From Atriophallophorus winterbourni (lineage: Eukaryota; Platyhelminthes; Trematoda; Plagiorchiida; Microphallidae): a stretch of 64,000 nucleotides of DNA. Below the pieces are notes generated by a model that was not told the origin of the DNA, searched no databases, and saw only the letters and a program-made list of their open reading frames with translations. Shown here piece after piece: positions 10,814 through 22,844 of the stretch. The translations under genes were made by a program, and so were the position numbers. The stretch spans positions 1-64,000 of the forward strand of contig JACCGJ010018417.1 of the NCBI GenBank assembly GCA_013407085.1, read 5' to 3'. The stretch's first letter is position 1. The number at the start of each line of letters is the position of its first letter.

Positions 10814-12125
10814 CGATCTGGCAGCGGTCTATTCGTGTGCATTGCTGCTCGGATAATTTTCTAGCGCATTCACCGTGGAGCGATGCACAGCACAAATCAG
10901 CCAAGCATTCTCTGTCGCAGGCCATTGATACATGAGTTCATTCTATCACACCGATATATGTCGCAAACAGATTACAATTCTCTCACCAAAACTGCGTTTA
11001 TATGCTGGGAATTTTTTCGAAGAATAAGAGTTGGGCTAAACTATTCAGTGTGTTTGTTAATGACGAGGTCTTGATTCTTAACTCAGAGAATGTTTGTAGT
11101 AGTTAATGGACTACTTTTCGTGGCTTATATAATGATTTTGGTCCAAGGAACAACTTAAGCAAGGGCATGGTTCTTAGTCCAGGCTTTTCCATCATGACAG
11201 CTGTGAACGGTCAGCTTTCAGTTGTGCAAAACAAAGCGCCTAAGCATCGCAGATACACTTTCGCTGTAAATTGAGATTAGAAGATACAGAGATATAGCTT
11301 ATGATAGTTTTCTCCATTTGAACTGTGCCTTTATCTTATGGCAGCGAAATTTGAACCACCCACACAAATCACGAAGCAAAACGAAATGCTTTCTATCTCT
11401 GGAGGTTCCCCTGAGTCTTTGGTCACATGAATGTACAAGGAACTAAAACTGGCCAATAATTCATGTTTATTCAACTTTGGTGACAGACTCTACATTGTTC
11501 AGTTTCTAGCCTCGTAGAATTTCTCTCAAGAAAGTTAAACTCGGGAAATCAGTTTTTCAATACTTCACAGTTGCTATACGATTGCGTTTCAAAATGTACG
11601 CTTTTCTCCATGTCCTCACTGTGTACATAGTAGCGGCAAGTGCCGCTTTTACTGCTGAAACAAAATCGTGGGTCTGCTTCCTTATTTGTGCAAAAGACAA
11701 CGAATTCGAACAAAACCGTGCATGATAAATCATCCTCCTGCAATGCAGCGCACAGTTAATCGGATATATATTGATAGTATGTCTGTGTCGTCTGATTACT
11801 GATCCTTATCCGTCTGTCGGGTCGCCGTGTAGCGGTACAAACGGTAGACAAATTCCCAAATCCATTACACGGTGGTGAGACAAGGCAGGCGCAGTGTCGT
11901 CGAACTGGACCAGGCGGCACGTGGCGAGGTCATGCTTACCGTCATGTGTGCAAGCATGGTACGTGTCACGATTGAGTTATGGGTCCCTAAATCGTGTGCC
12001 GTTTTATCAGCGATGCAAACAATGTGAAGGGAAAATTAGATGAATGGGTATGTAAGGGTAATTTGATGATTAAACGAGAGATCGTCTTCAACAAAGAGTT
12101 AGACTCGTTAGATTATTTAGGTTTG
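10812..12125. other. No gene recognised
   Basis: No open frame resembles a known protein, and no repeat of the window's families is clear. Confidence 0.35.
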
Positions 12126-12351
12126 ACCATTATGATCATTCATTCATTCAGTCCTCTCCGTGCCGGGTGGCACATGAGGCGAAGACAACTTGACGCCAGT
12201 GGCTCCGGTCTGTCGCTGCTTCCGTTGCCGTCTGCACCGTGAATCCTTGTGCATGTAGTTCGCGTTTCAACGTTCTGCGCCAAGTTTCCTTGGGCCGTCC
12301 CCTTTTTCGTTTACCTTGCGGATGCCAGTGCATGGTTACCATTATGATCAT
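12126..12351 (-). mobile_element. 5'-truncated RTE-like LINE stub with 14-bp target-site duplication
   Basis: The 14-mer ACCATTATGATCAT occurs at 12126-12139 and at 12338-12351 and brackets a 198-bp insert. On the - strand the insert encodes the C-terminal end of an RTE-type ORF2: HWHPQGKRKRGRPKETWRRT, then DRSHWRQVV and a stop near 12150, followed by a (GAAT)n tail. The K-R-x-R-G-R-P-K-x-T-W-R-R motif is characteristic of this ORF end. Everything upstream is lost. The complete duplication and short tandem tail show a dead-on-arrival target-primed insertion. Confidence 0.8.
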
Positions 12352-12589
12352 GATGCTAAAATAATGGACCCCTTGCTGTAGAACACTTACGAGCAAACCA
12401 TTGATTTAATGCGATCTCTTCATCGATGTAAGCTAGATACTCATATGAGTGTGAGTGCATGTTATATTGAGTCTTTCACAATAACAATTATTTCACGAAA
12501 TAGGTCGCTCATAAGATGAGCGTACAAAATAGACCACACAGAAGGGTGACACCCAGAGTTTAGAAAAATTAAATCAATTTGTTAAGAAA

Positions 12590-13215
12590 GTGTGTGTTTC
12601 CTCCGTGTTGCAATTGCTGTTGTTGTTTGCATCCTTCCGTCGATGTCGAACATGGATGTACATCACAATCGCATGGATTTTCATGTTCTACAGATTTTCG
12701 AATGACTAAACAGTCCGATTCGTGAGGAACAATCTCTTCCGCAGCGCATGCAACGATAGGCAGAACTCTGTTGTAGTGCCTCAGTTGCAGGCCGGCGGCA
12801 TGATCTGCGTTCAGCATCCAACAGCTGTATCTGCTCCTCCCCAGCTTGCAGACGACGCTTTACCCAATGACTCCAATGTGAGCCGGCAAGACCAAGTTCT
12901 TCCCAACTCGCAGGGTCAATGCCAAGAGCTTTCGTATCTCTTTTGCAAACGTCCTCGTACCGCAAGTGCGGCCTGCCCAATGGTCGACGTCCTGATAGCA
13001 ACTCACCATAGAGTAGATCTTTCGGAATACGACCATTTCCATTCTGTAGACATGACCAAGCCACCGCAGGCGGCGCTGTAGTAGTAGGGTTAACATGCTC
13101 TGTAGACCAGCTTTTGAAAGCACTTCAGCATTAGTCACTTTGATCATCCACGATATGTTCAAGATACGATGGATACTTCGTAAATGGAGTGCAATTGTAG
13201 ATCTTAATGAATTAG
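12590..13215 (-). mobile_element. LINE fragment with C-terminal zinc finger, RTE-like
   Basis: On the - strand, frames at about 13000-13200 read ILNISWMIKVTNAEVLSKAG and RRLRWLGHVYRME. The next frame reads RIPKDLLYGELLSGRRPLGR and ends with a finger-like C-x2-C-G-R-D-C-x5-G-L-x-S-H-x4-C segment (about 12690-12760) and a stop. L-R-W-L-G-H-V is typical of the end of RTE-like ORF2 proteins. A frameshift near 13020 separates the two parts. Related fragments lie at 16190-16560 and 32270-32520. Confidence 0.7.
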
Positions 13216-14254
13216 ATGGTCCACTCGCATAAACGTCGCCAATATCAACAATGCTAAACGTCAGCACAAAGGAATGATGCACAATACAATCAATTTTGTA
13301 TTGCAACAGCTCAGCGATACACTTAAACCTTCTTGTGTGTTGTGTCGGTTTTTTCCGTTCCCAAGTGAACCAAATCAACCCAGGGTCAGAAATTTTACGT
13401 GCATTACAAAATTAATTCCGTCCTTCATTGAGATTAAGCCTGGTCTACAGTAGGTGAATTGCAGCAGTACATGCACCTCATACAAAGCTCCTACTTCATG
13501 TGCATTATTTTATAAACATCGTTGCTACTGACATCTCACATCATTGGTTAACTGTTGTGAAGCTGGATTTCTCTGGCGAGCTCCACGATTGTATGCCCAC
13601 AGCTGCTTTCTTGCAGTCAGGTCCCAGCGTTCCAAACGCCTAACCAAGAGGGCACCATTTAACTGCGAAACTTAACGTAACCGTGATGTGAACATTATAT
13701 TAGAAGTGTAACAACGAATTTATATATCTGAGTAGGGAACCATCCACTTATGTCCGCAATCTTTGTTCCCACGCTGCACTAACATCCTCTTGGAATACTT
13801 CGTCTAATCGCGCATACAAATGTAGTGGCCCAACGTAAATCTATCTTGCAACCACGAGTTAGAATTTTGTTTGCGATTTGACGTTTAGATAAGTTATTCA
13901 GGGGTGCGAAACAGAAACGAGAACTTTATATACAACGATATATCAGCCTCACATTCTCTATTGTGCAAAAGCCCTCAGGCCCAGTCGTCTGAGGCGTTCA
14001 ACTTATGGCATAATTTGAACACCGAAGGTAAGCGAAGACCCTTGATATTATTAATGGTCCTGAAGTAAAATATCTTTTAGGAGCCATGACTTCCAGACTT
14101 GAGCAGCACAGTCTAGAACCAGGTGTATATAAGTGTTCATCATTACAGGAAACAAAGTCTGGGAAAACCGTCCAAAGAACTGCCGTACCATGCCTTGCAT
14201 ACGAGGGACGCATCTGTAACCAGTTTCACATTTCCCCCATTTTCCAAACTATCA
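13216..14254. other. No gene recognised
   Basis: No protein-like frame or known repeat was seen on either strand. Confidence 0.35.
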
Positions 14255-14905
14255 CAATTCCAAACACCGTGCGCCGTGCATACACTTACACGTACGTGGA
14301 TATATATTAATTGTTGGAGTCCCCTCGAAGTCAACTTTCTGGATATACCACTATCTTAGCGGTATTCGATAATACGAGTAAATTCAGATTTTTCGTGATT
14401 TTCCCATATTGGATCCACACGTGCAACTCTGTTAACACTTTTCAATTCCTCAATAGGATTAACGTCATCGGAAAGATATTATTCTTCGCCATCGACCGTT
14501 TATATTTTCAACATCGTGAGATCAACTACCGAAACGCATCGCAGGATTCAATTCTGATTTTGCTCTTATTCGTGATCACCGCTTTTTTGTCGCCCTCACG
14601 ATATTTGTCTCGGTGTTTGTTAAGTCTGTCAGGCATGCAAGGCCAGACCGTCAGGGACATGCTTTCAGGCAAACACTGCTGACAATGAAATTGAAACGCG
14701 TTTAAATGGACTGGAATCGTCAATTGACTGAACTGATAAAAAACGGCATTAATGTACTTTTGATTCCAGATTCAGAGGTTACTGCCAAAGTACCCGTGTT
14801 GCATGCGTCACACTTTAACAAGCTAACATTTTCCCAGATGGTGATTAAAGCAGGTAAGTGTTCGACGGGAGCACTGACGCTAGAAATTCACGCAAAATAG
14901 GAAGT
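14255..14905 (+). mobile_element. CR1-like LINE 5' fragment with internal deletion
   Basis: The first half (about 14275-14600) is a diverged copy of the 5' region of the near full-length CR1-like element at 43005-43330, sharing phrases such as GTTGGAGTCCC and GGATTAACGTCATCGGAAAG. The second half (about 14690-14890) matches ORF1 downstream of its zinc-finger region (compare 43665-43860). The finger segment itself is missing, so ORF1 has been internally deleted. No intact frame remains. Confidence 0.65.
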
Positions 14906-14915
14906 TCTGAGCAAA

Positions 14916-14957
14916 ACCCACGAATGGTTTTATGCTGTTTGCACTCATCAGGTAGGG
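14916..14957 (-). ncRNA. Hammerhead motif, family B, degenerate
   Basis: On the - strand: CCCTAC, CTGATGA, GTGC-AAACA-GCAT, AAAA, CC, ATTC, GTGGGT. Stems I and II are largely kept, but the core GAAA is AAAA and stem III is broken (ACC against ATT), so it is predicted inactive. It lies at the end of the CR1-like fragment. Confidence 0.6.
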
Positions 14958-16189
14958 ACAATAGGATCAGGATCCGCATGCGCTACTAATTTTTGGAAAC
15001 CTAAAAGCACTTTAGTCAATCATATAAAAGGAAGAGACAAAAAATGAGATTTTTTATGGATCATAAATTTTTGCGTCAATGGGGGTTTCCTAAAAAAGAT
15101 ATGCAGTGCCCTAATTTTGTTGAACCATGTATGAGGCAAATCATGACAAGTAAGCTTCTTGTGAATCGACGTACATCAAACAATGCTGTAATAAAATATC
15201 AACATGGAAAATATTTAACACAAACTCATGTTCAAGCTAACTAAGCTAAAGAAAACAATTCCAACTTCATCTACTACTGAATAAGTTTTGCCAGTTTCGA
15301 TCTCACACTAGCCATCGTTCTGTTCGTCCACAAAAAGCTCACTTGTCAATTGTTTTCGATTTCCACTCACTTCCGCGTTGTTGCATCTCTGCTCGTCAGG
15401 CACCCGAACTTTTCAAACCAAGCTTGCGATTAAACCACGTGATTCAGCCCAGATTGATCCGTGTCACATTTCCATTATTTAGCCCAAGCCTTTCCCCGTC
15501 CCAGACAAAGGTGCAACGTGTGATTATGTGTGTGTGTGTGTGCAGGTGCTTGGCGCCCCGACCGCATCGAGCGGGCGAGGTAGATAGACGTGCAAGGCAA
15601 GCGTTTGAAAATCCGTTTAAAAAGGCCGGTGTATCGGGTGAGTGGGCAGCATATCGTTTAGGTCAAACACAATCGTTTGAATATAAACGGTCTAGATTCG
15701 CAAGCACCAGGATGCTTCATCTTCTCATTCTTGAAAGCCAAACTTCGCCAATGTAATATTTTCAAATTGTGTGGACATTTTGGGCTGTGTACAAAATACT
15801 CGCTGTGTGACGCAACCGTTATCTGTAGGTATACTTTATGCTGTCCGGCATCTCAATATTTCCTTTTCATAAAATGTGACTTGTAGGTGAATAAAATTAA
15901 TGGAGATCTCCTAAACTACATATAGGGTAGAGCGAAACACCATAGGGCTTAAAATACACTCAGAAATACGCAAACATCCTAATTTTGGTTGCCATCGTAA
16001 CTTCGCACAACTAACCATTTTGCAACTCACGCTATGTTCGCATTCACCGCTTTCTTGATGCCGTTCAACACGACAAGTTAATCTCAAAAACCGAGTCAAT
16101 TTGAATTGAGCATGGTAATAGAACGCCATATCCCACACCGCCCATCCTATTCATTCTGCTTTGGTGAAGCACAGGATGCAACCATTTAT
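14958..16189. other. No firm gene; one weak exon candidate
   Basis: A (TG)n tract (about 15526-15541) ends in CAG and is followed by a GC-richer open stretch to a good donor GTGAGT at 15638. Read in one frame it contains QAFENPFKKAGVSG. I do not recognise the protein and no partner exon was found. The rest of the interval is unremarkable. Confidence 0.25.
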
Positions 16190-16560
16190 CAGGTACCTGT
16201 GCGGACCGCACTTGCGGTAAATAGACGTTTGCGAAAGAGATATGAAAGCTCTTGTCATTAACCCCGCGAGTTGTGAAGAACTTGCTCTTGACCGCTCATA
16301 TTGGAGGCATTGTGTATAGGGTCGTCTGCAAGCGGTGGAGGAGCAGATACAGCTCTTGGCTGCTTAACGCAAATCACGCCGGCGGCGTGCAACTGACGCC
16401 CTACAACCGTGTTCTGCCCGTCGTTGCAAGCGCTGCGGGAGAGATTGTTTCTCCCTAATCTGACTGTTTAGTCATTCGAAAAGCTGTAGAACATAAAAAT
16501 TCATGCGATTGTGATGTACAACCATGGTCGGCATCGACCGACTCCAATCTCCGAAAAAGA
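16190..16560 (+). mobile_element. LINE fragment with C-terminal zinc finger, RTE-like
   Basis: On the + strand the decayed frame reads CERDMKALVINPASCEELAL, later RKSRRRRATDAL and KRCGRDCFS, parallel to the - strand copy at 12590-13215. Stop codons interrupt it at several places. The segment after the stop also matches the 3' side of that copy, so the homology covers the end of ORF2 and the start of the 3' untranslated part. Confidence 0.65.
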
Positions 16561-17219
16561 GGATTACCCTAAAGCTCTCTAAATTTGGATCAATCATACG
16601 GTATCTTCCTCGTAACTTGCGTCAATTTTCCATGTACACAATGTTTCGGTTCATTAGGGCACTGTTTACGAACATAGTATTTTCGTATGACAAATAATTT
16701 TAACAAGTTTTGCCATTTCATCATACGATTTCGATCAACGCGCTCGATGACAAGTCAGCACGAGTGATTTTCTAAGCCCGGAAGCACTGCACCTAAAGAA
16801 ATCGGAATATGTTGATGGTTGGGTACGCTCAGATCTGAGAGTACGAAGCCCGTCGCATAAGACACGGTATTGAAAATGGCTTCAAGTGAAAAGCCTGTTG
16901 CAATGCACTTTTTCCCTTTAACTTTATGCTCTCCTGTACGATGCGTTTAACTGGACGGTCGGATTTCGACAAATTCTAAAAGTGATCGTGAGATATTCAA
17001 TCGCGGTATCGCCTCCAGGAAAAGAGGACTCGTTGAAGCTGTTTGACCTACCTCTAGATCCAACGGCACGAAATAATATCTGCCATGTTCCTCCTTTTTC
17101 GTGATCACCAAACGAATACGTCAGAAAGAGTTTCAAAAAGACTTGCAACCGCAGTGCAACGTTGAGCATCGATTAAAACGTTCATAGATTTATTCATAGA
17201 TGATATGCGGGTACAAAAG
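16561..17219. other. No gene recognised
   Basis: A short - strand frame at 16924-17169 has no recognisable domain, and nothing else stands out. Confidence 0.3.
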
Positions 17220-17505
17220 CTATGCTTTACAAGACCAACAAAAACGTGCATCGGGTCGGATGGTAAAAAATATCAAAAATATTGTTAAAGATTATTGTCA
17301 AACGTGAAAACATACTTGTCCATATGACCATCTAGTGATTCTTTAAAAGCGTCAATGGTTTTAGATTGTACCACCTGAGTAGGTAAATTGTTCCAAATTG
17401 CACATTGCGAACGGAAAATGCATCGTTGCGGCAATTCAAACTGCTATGCTGTTGGTAAAGCTTAGATTGGTGACCATGCGGTAAAACCTTATAAGTAGCC
17501 GGAGT
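17220..17505 (-). mobile_element. CR1/Jockey-like LINE 3' fragment
   Basis: On the - strand a frame reads FRSQCAIWNNLPTQVVQSKT and then IDAFKESLDGHM. This is the R-x-x-x-x-W-N-x-L-P-x-x-V-V and F-K-x-x-L-D ending of CR1/Jockey-type ORF2 proteins. Only about 60 codons can be followed, with a stop and frameshift on the 5' side. Confidence 0.6.
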
Positions 17506-19139
17506 TTATGTTGTCAATTTCGCCAAAACACGATCATTCTATTCGGATGATGTAAACAATGCTATGAAAAGCTTAGATTTGGAAAACACTGGTGTCACAA
17601 TGAAAGATCATACAGCAAATTTCAGTTAGTGAGAACCTAGTAAACATTTGAATATTTCTTGATAAGCCATTGTGCTTCATTGTGCCATTGTGTGCTTCAT
17701 ACAAGCTTATGCTGTGTTACTTCTTAGGATTCTGAAAAGCACTACAACACATCCTTATCTCAGACATTTGCCACGAACTATTCAATCAGTGCGGTATTTC
17801 AGAGTTATCTCGTAGCGTGTGCATTCATGAACAACGATGCATAAATAACCAAATATTCTGCAAATTTAGGTTGATAAACACGAAACTACTCTTCTTAATT
17901 ACTATTTTATATTGTGCTCACTTCCGCAAGTATTTAGTTTTGGCTAGTTGCCAGCTACGAAACGCTAGTTCTGTAAAAACAGCAAAAACTTGACGAAGCA
18001 CGTTTCGACAGATCAGAAAGTCTAATACCGTTTCTGATTTATCGATTTAATCTTGGCTCTTTTAATTTAACCTGTTTTAGAATTTGTAGTGCTGAAATGT
18101 ACAATCCCGTTTGAAACTTGCGACACAATTTTAGGTAAAAATCGTGTTTTGCAGAACTGAAAAAACTTAAACGCTTGGCCATGCCTGAATATTATGAACA
18201 ACAATGTAGTGTTAATTTAACCAGAAAATGTAGCGCAAAAACCGCATGATCCAAATGCTTTTCAAAGCCAAAGTTTTTAAATTCCACACTCTGCTTTGTT
18301 CAACAGATTTGATTTTTGAACTGCGTAACTCGATAGTTTGACGCGCCACTTATGGTGAGCTGTGCTATCCGATTTATTTCACTAAGCTTAGCGAAAGACA
18401 GTGGAAGCAGCACACGACAAAAGAAACCTGCGAAACCAACCCCTGTCTCGGCGAGGATTTTTCACGCTCATTTCATAGCAAACGCTCAGTTCGCAGCATT
18501 ATCGATTTTTAGCTTCTAGGTCAAATTCTTGTTGTCCTGTGTTAACTGAATTTACATGGCTAAGGTCAAGGTTTATTTCGGGTAAAATCTGGTGAGCAAG
18601 CTTGAGCATGTCTAGACCATCGGGCGTCGTTAAGTTTAGTGCCATTCTCGGTGCCGTATCGATCGGTGCTCAACGACGAGTTGCGCCAGTTTTTGTTCGC
18701 GGACATTGTCTAACAGATTGTCTAACCACACCCCGGGCCTACCGGTTGTGTGACGATAGAAACGAGACACTCGTGGCGATCGTTGCACGAGCAACCATTT
18801 TATGCAGTTTAGAGGTTTACACAAATTAAAAATTGCCAAGAAGAATACTAAATAATTGTACCACTCGGAAACGATGCAACAACAATTTCGTTGTACTGTT
18901 TCAGCCCTTGGTCACACTGCAAAGATCATTGTCGTTCTAATTACGTACTTGTAATTCATATTCACTGCTATAAAACCAGTTAATAAGTTACGTTTTATCT
19001 GATACACTTTGCAAGCGATTAGTAATAATCGTCCAGTTAGCAAGGAACTATCATATACGAGAGGTAGTGAATTGTCATACCTACGGTGGGAAATATCATG
19101 GGCCGGATGCACCAAAGTAATCAGATATGAAACAAAGAA
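17506..19139. other. No gene recognised
   Basis: AT-rich sequence. The frame at 18602-18829 is open on both strands and has no known family. No repeat of this window was identified. Confidence 0.3.
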
Positions 19140-20300
19140 TCAAGCATTCAATGATTTATGGTTAAAAGTTAATACTCTACAACACCACAGAATTAAGGTA
19201 TGATTGAAAATGTGAAAAATAATAACAAGCAACGAGAAGAGTATATAAAATGTATGGCTCACGAATGATGTTATTTTGCATGTATAAATCCAATTTCGCT
19301 TTAAATATCGTCAGGCAAGGAGAGTCAACCGCACGCGGCAAAAATGGCGCCTACCATCAATACGGGAACTTGGGATGTATAGAGATAATGTATGTCCACG
19401 CATCACTTTCTCGTCACGCACTTCAAACAAGTGTTTGAGTGGATGTCCTTTGGCAGACACAATTCTATAGATCAGAATAATATCGCGTCGTATCCTCCTT
19501 TGGGTAAAGTCGCATAGACCCAGACGTCGCAATCATTCAGTGTACGGAACATTGCGAAGACCCATCACTAACTTTGTTGCACTGTGATAGATTTTAACAA
19601 AGAGAGCAATATCTTTTCGCAGCCAAGGAGCCCACACCTCTAGCGCATACTCCATCATAGGGCAAAGCAGACGTTCATTAGCCTTGGTAACGTTACCAAC
19701 GAGAATCTTCCAAATGTTCTTCAAAAAATACTTAAAAATCTGTTGGCTTGCCGATATATATATTCTGACAGTAAACCGTGTTCTTCGGGTTTCCATTAGT
19801 CCATACTCCAAGATCTTTTTCAAACGAGCTCCATATCTAGTTTTCAGTTCCCAATCGGTATATCTAAGGAACATTCTTACCAAGGTGCAACATCTTGCTT
19901 TTCAGTATGTTGAATGTCATATCATTCATAGCTGCCCAATCGAACACGTTGTCAAAATCACTTTTCAGTTTCTAACAATCAAATGCAGAACTGATTCGCG
20001 TTCAAATTTCCATAAGATCCGCTAACAGGACCATTTTGGATGCAGCATATGAGAGGTGAAAATCGATTGTCTATAGGAGAAAAAGGAGTGGGTCTAACAC
20101 AGATCCTTGTGTGACTCCGCGAGTATTTTTGAAATTTTTGGATAGTACTCCATTTACTTTAACTCGCGCGGGCAATCTGACAGGTAAACACATAGCTAGG
20201 AAAGGAGTGCATCACATATTCCTAGCCGCGTCAGTTTTTGAAGACTCGGTCAAAAGCTTTCGAAATGGCTATTGACAAATGCCTCGTATACAAGTTCGAC
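19140..20300 (-). mobile_element. CR1-like LINE, 3' part of ORF2 and 3' UTR
   Basis: This fragment parallels the - strand copy at 51268-52440. On the - strand it encodes VWAPWLRKDIALF, ATKLVMGLRNVPYTE, then CDFTQRRIRRDIILIYRIV and GHPLKHLF. It ends in a 3' UTR whose GATTTATGGTTAAA end matches 51268-51285. The 5' side (about 20030-20290) corresponds to the reverse-transcriptase motifs SGVPQ-x-SVLG and KAFDR, but the frame is broken many times and the catalytic region is unreadable. Confidence 0.75.
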
Positions 20301-21044
20301 AGATCTTCACCCTCCTCGTTGGGTGTAAATGTATTGTCAAGTCCAGGTTGAAACATTAAAATGGAAAAAAGCGCGGTTAGAGAACTTAAAGAGGAAAAAG
20401 AGCTACTGTTAATATGAATAATTGTCGTGTGAAGCATACATCATCCAAGTAAGATAACATTCAAAGTACCTCTGCATGCGCAAGGATTCAACTCGTTTAA
20501 ATTAAGGCGGTTTCGACAGGAAAGATGTATGTCAGTGTAAGTACTGGTTAATTAAATGCGTATTGCTGTTGAATTTTCACGGAGGTAAAGAGTCGAACCG
20601 TTTGAATGCTTTAAAAGAAGGGATATCCACTCCGTCGCCTTGCCTCCTTTTGCTGGAAAAAGTGAAATGGTTATTTTCACTCAACACTCAATATATAATG
20701 GGATAATGTAACAGACTTGCCTTAATAACACACTCCTGATTTGGTAGATATGAGCCCTGTTACTCAGATTGCTAGTTTCGATGTAGCGATACCATGAAAT
20801 CGGTGTTCTCGTTTGTCAGCGAGTGCAGTCTAGTTGTGTGTGTTATTTTGTCCTACGGGGATATAATGGGTGTTTCGTTCTGGCGCTAATTGCATCGGAC
20901 TTTTTCATCATGTGTAACGTTATGGAGCATAAAGTCATCATGCTCATTGTCAACATCGATCGAAGGAGACCGACAACAAATTGCACGGACCGGTACAGGC
21001 GATTATATTCCACGCAGTGGAAACTAAATAAGACAAGTCTGAAT
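20301..21044. other. No gene recognised
   Basis: Only short overlapping frames on both strands at 20823-21053. Nothing recognisable. Confidence 0.3.
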
Positions 21045-21560
21045 ATATATTGAAAGGCCAGCATATTGTTAGGCATCATTTTGAAGAATATTTGGAAGTT
21101 TATATTCATCAACGAATTCACTCGTCCAACGATGGAGTAAGCAGTCGAGTCTTGGGATCCCGGGCTGCGAAAGATATTGCCCCTTTCAACAAAATTTATC
21201 ACGGAGTCACCAAGTTCCTTTGCGTTTAGAGAAAGATTGGGGCGTTTGGGTCAACGTGTTTTTCCCCAAAGGCTGATACGACGTGATATTATTATTACTA
21301 TGATAGTTATTTCGATAGTGGGGTGAGAAAGTGGTAACACGCGGACACTCCCTATCTCTACATGTTAATTTCGCGTATTGATTACAGGCGCCATTTTCTG
21401 CTTTGCGGGCTATCTTTTTTAAGAATTCCATAGCCCAACATGTGGTGCACTCTCCGTGCATAGCGACCTATACAACAATATTTGATCCGCCAATGAACGT
21501 TTTTTTGAGTCAAACATTTGCTGTACTCGTTATATACTATTATTTTTACTACATTTTCGT
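21045..21560 (+). mobile_element. CR1-like LINE 3' fragment, degenerate
   Basis: On the + strand fragments correspond to NRLLG-x-x-x-x-IW, RPTME, DPGLRK, RLIRRDIIII and the 3' UTR of the same family as 19140-20300 and 51268-54285. Many frameshifts and stops are present, so this is an old copy. Confidence 0.6.
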
Positions 21561-22057
21561 TCATATTGTAATCCTGTGATGTTGTAGAGCGTTCACTTCC
21601 CAACTGTAAATCCTTAAATGCTCGGACAGTTTTGGGTTATTATATTTATACTATCGACCACTGGGTAACCAATTCAAGCCAGCGTCAGATTGGGGAATAG
21701 GGTTAGGCATATATTCTCAAAAGTACAACGACGGTGGGGTTAATATCACAGCCCTTAAGCTTGACTTGCTCACCACTGCAGTTCTTGTGCTTCAAACAAA
21801 GAAGTTTTTCTAAAGGACAAAACATGTTTCACAATTCCGATAAGGCTTACTTCCTCCTGATTATTATTACTATGTGCACGCAGTATTCTTTAGAAGACAG
21901 GTACGAGTTAGTTTGATTTTTCTGGATAAATAATTTTATTATTACTAGAACCTGTTCATTCATCTACCGTTTTATAACACTTATTCAATCATGAAGATTG
22001 GCTGAACACCATTGAGACCTGAAATAATATCAATGATGTAAAAAATAACAAATGATC

Positions 22058-22102
22058 GACATATGTATTGTGGTGCTCACATCCCCTTACACACCACGAC
22101 AT
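22058..22102 (-). mobile_element. Tiny truncated hammerhead-repeat copy, family A
   Basis: A 35-bp insert (22063-22097) lies between two GACAT pentamers. On the - strand it starts GTGGTGTG, the exact bases that follow the hammerhead cleavage point in the full copies, and ends at the family terminus GTGAGCACCACAATAC. The identity to GTC-GTGG also covers three bases of the target repeat, so the junction is ambiguous by three bases. Confidence 0.45.
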
Positions 22103-22661
22103 GTATTGGGGTGCTCATATCGCTATACCTGCTCCAATCTGTTTCACACTATTCCAATTCGATTAGGACAGCCTTAAAATTGTGTTTGGCGGTAGACAAC
22201 TTTCAATTCGACTTTTCAATCTAGCACACAAATGAATTTAATCTTTTTAACTATAATACTGTATAGAGCGGAAAGTTTTTAATCGCATTGGCTTCACATT
22301 TGCTCTGCGACCATCTCAACTGGCCGACGCGCTTCGCATACCAACAGGTGACCTCTCGCTTGACCTCAAACGGAATTCTGTCAAATTCTTTCGATGGCCA
22401 GAACGCGACCAGTCTCGGTCAACCAGAGGTCATTTGAGAAAAATCTGACTCTCGCGGTGTCAACGTGTTTCTACAAGGCATGGTCGTGTGTGGCTGACCG
22501 TGATATTCTTGGTTCACTTTCGTCGATGGCAGTAGTTTTCATGTACGTGGCGGTACCACGACGATATCGACAGGACGAAAACGTAAAACGTCTGTTCTGG
22601 TGCATTCGATGGCATCTGAAAATTGAATTTTAGATTGTACAAACAGTTCCAACATATTGAA

Positions 22662-22844
22662 GGGCTTGTGTATTGTGGTGCTCACATCCTCGTCACTTGC
22701 ACAACACCCTGCATTGATAGGTCATTTATAAGCGCCTCGAGCACTTGGTCTGGAATCACATTGTGATTCTGTATTTGAACATCGTGGCTCTTTGTAAGAA
22801 CAGTATACAACAGTGGCGTGGACGTATAACTTTGATGGGCTTGT
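22662..22844. mobile_element. Hammerhead-family repeat with inverted short left arm
   Basis: GGGCTTGT at 22662-22669 and 22837-22844 may be an 8-bp target duplication. The insert begins with the terminus GTATTGTGGTGCTCAC in the fold-back left-arm orientation. It then continues in the + orientation with the downstream part of the 242-bp unit: TAAGCGCCTCGAG, the ATCACATTGTGAT hairpin and GAACATCGTGG. The ribozyme core itself is missing. Confidence 0.5.

Noticed and set aside
10665..10935. Overlapping open frames on both strands with Ile-Tyr runs
   Set aside because: The runs are the translated TA microsatellite at 10782-10811. No protein family or splice context supports either strand.
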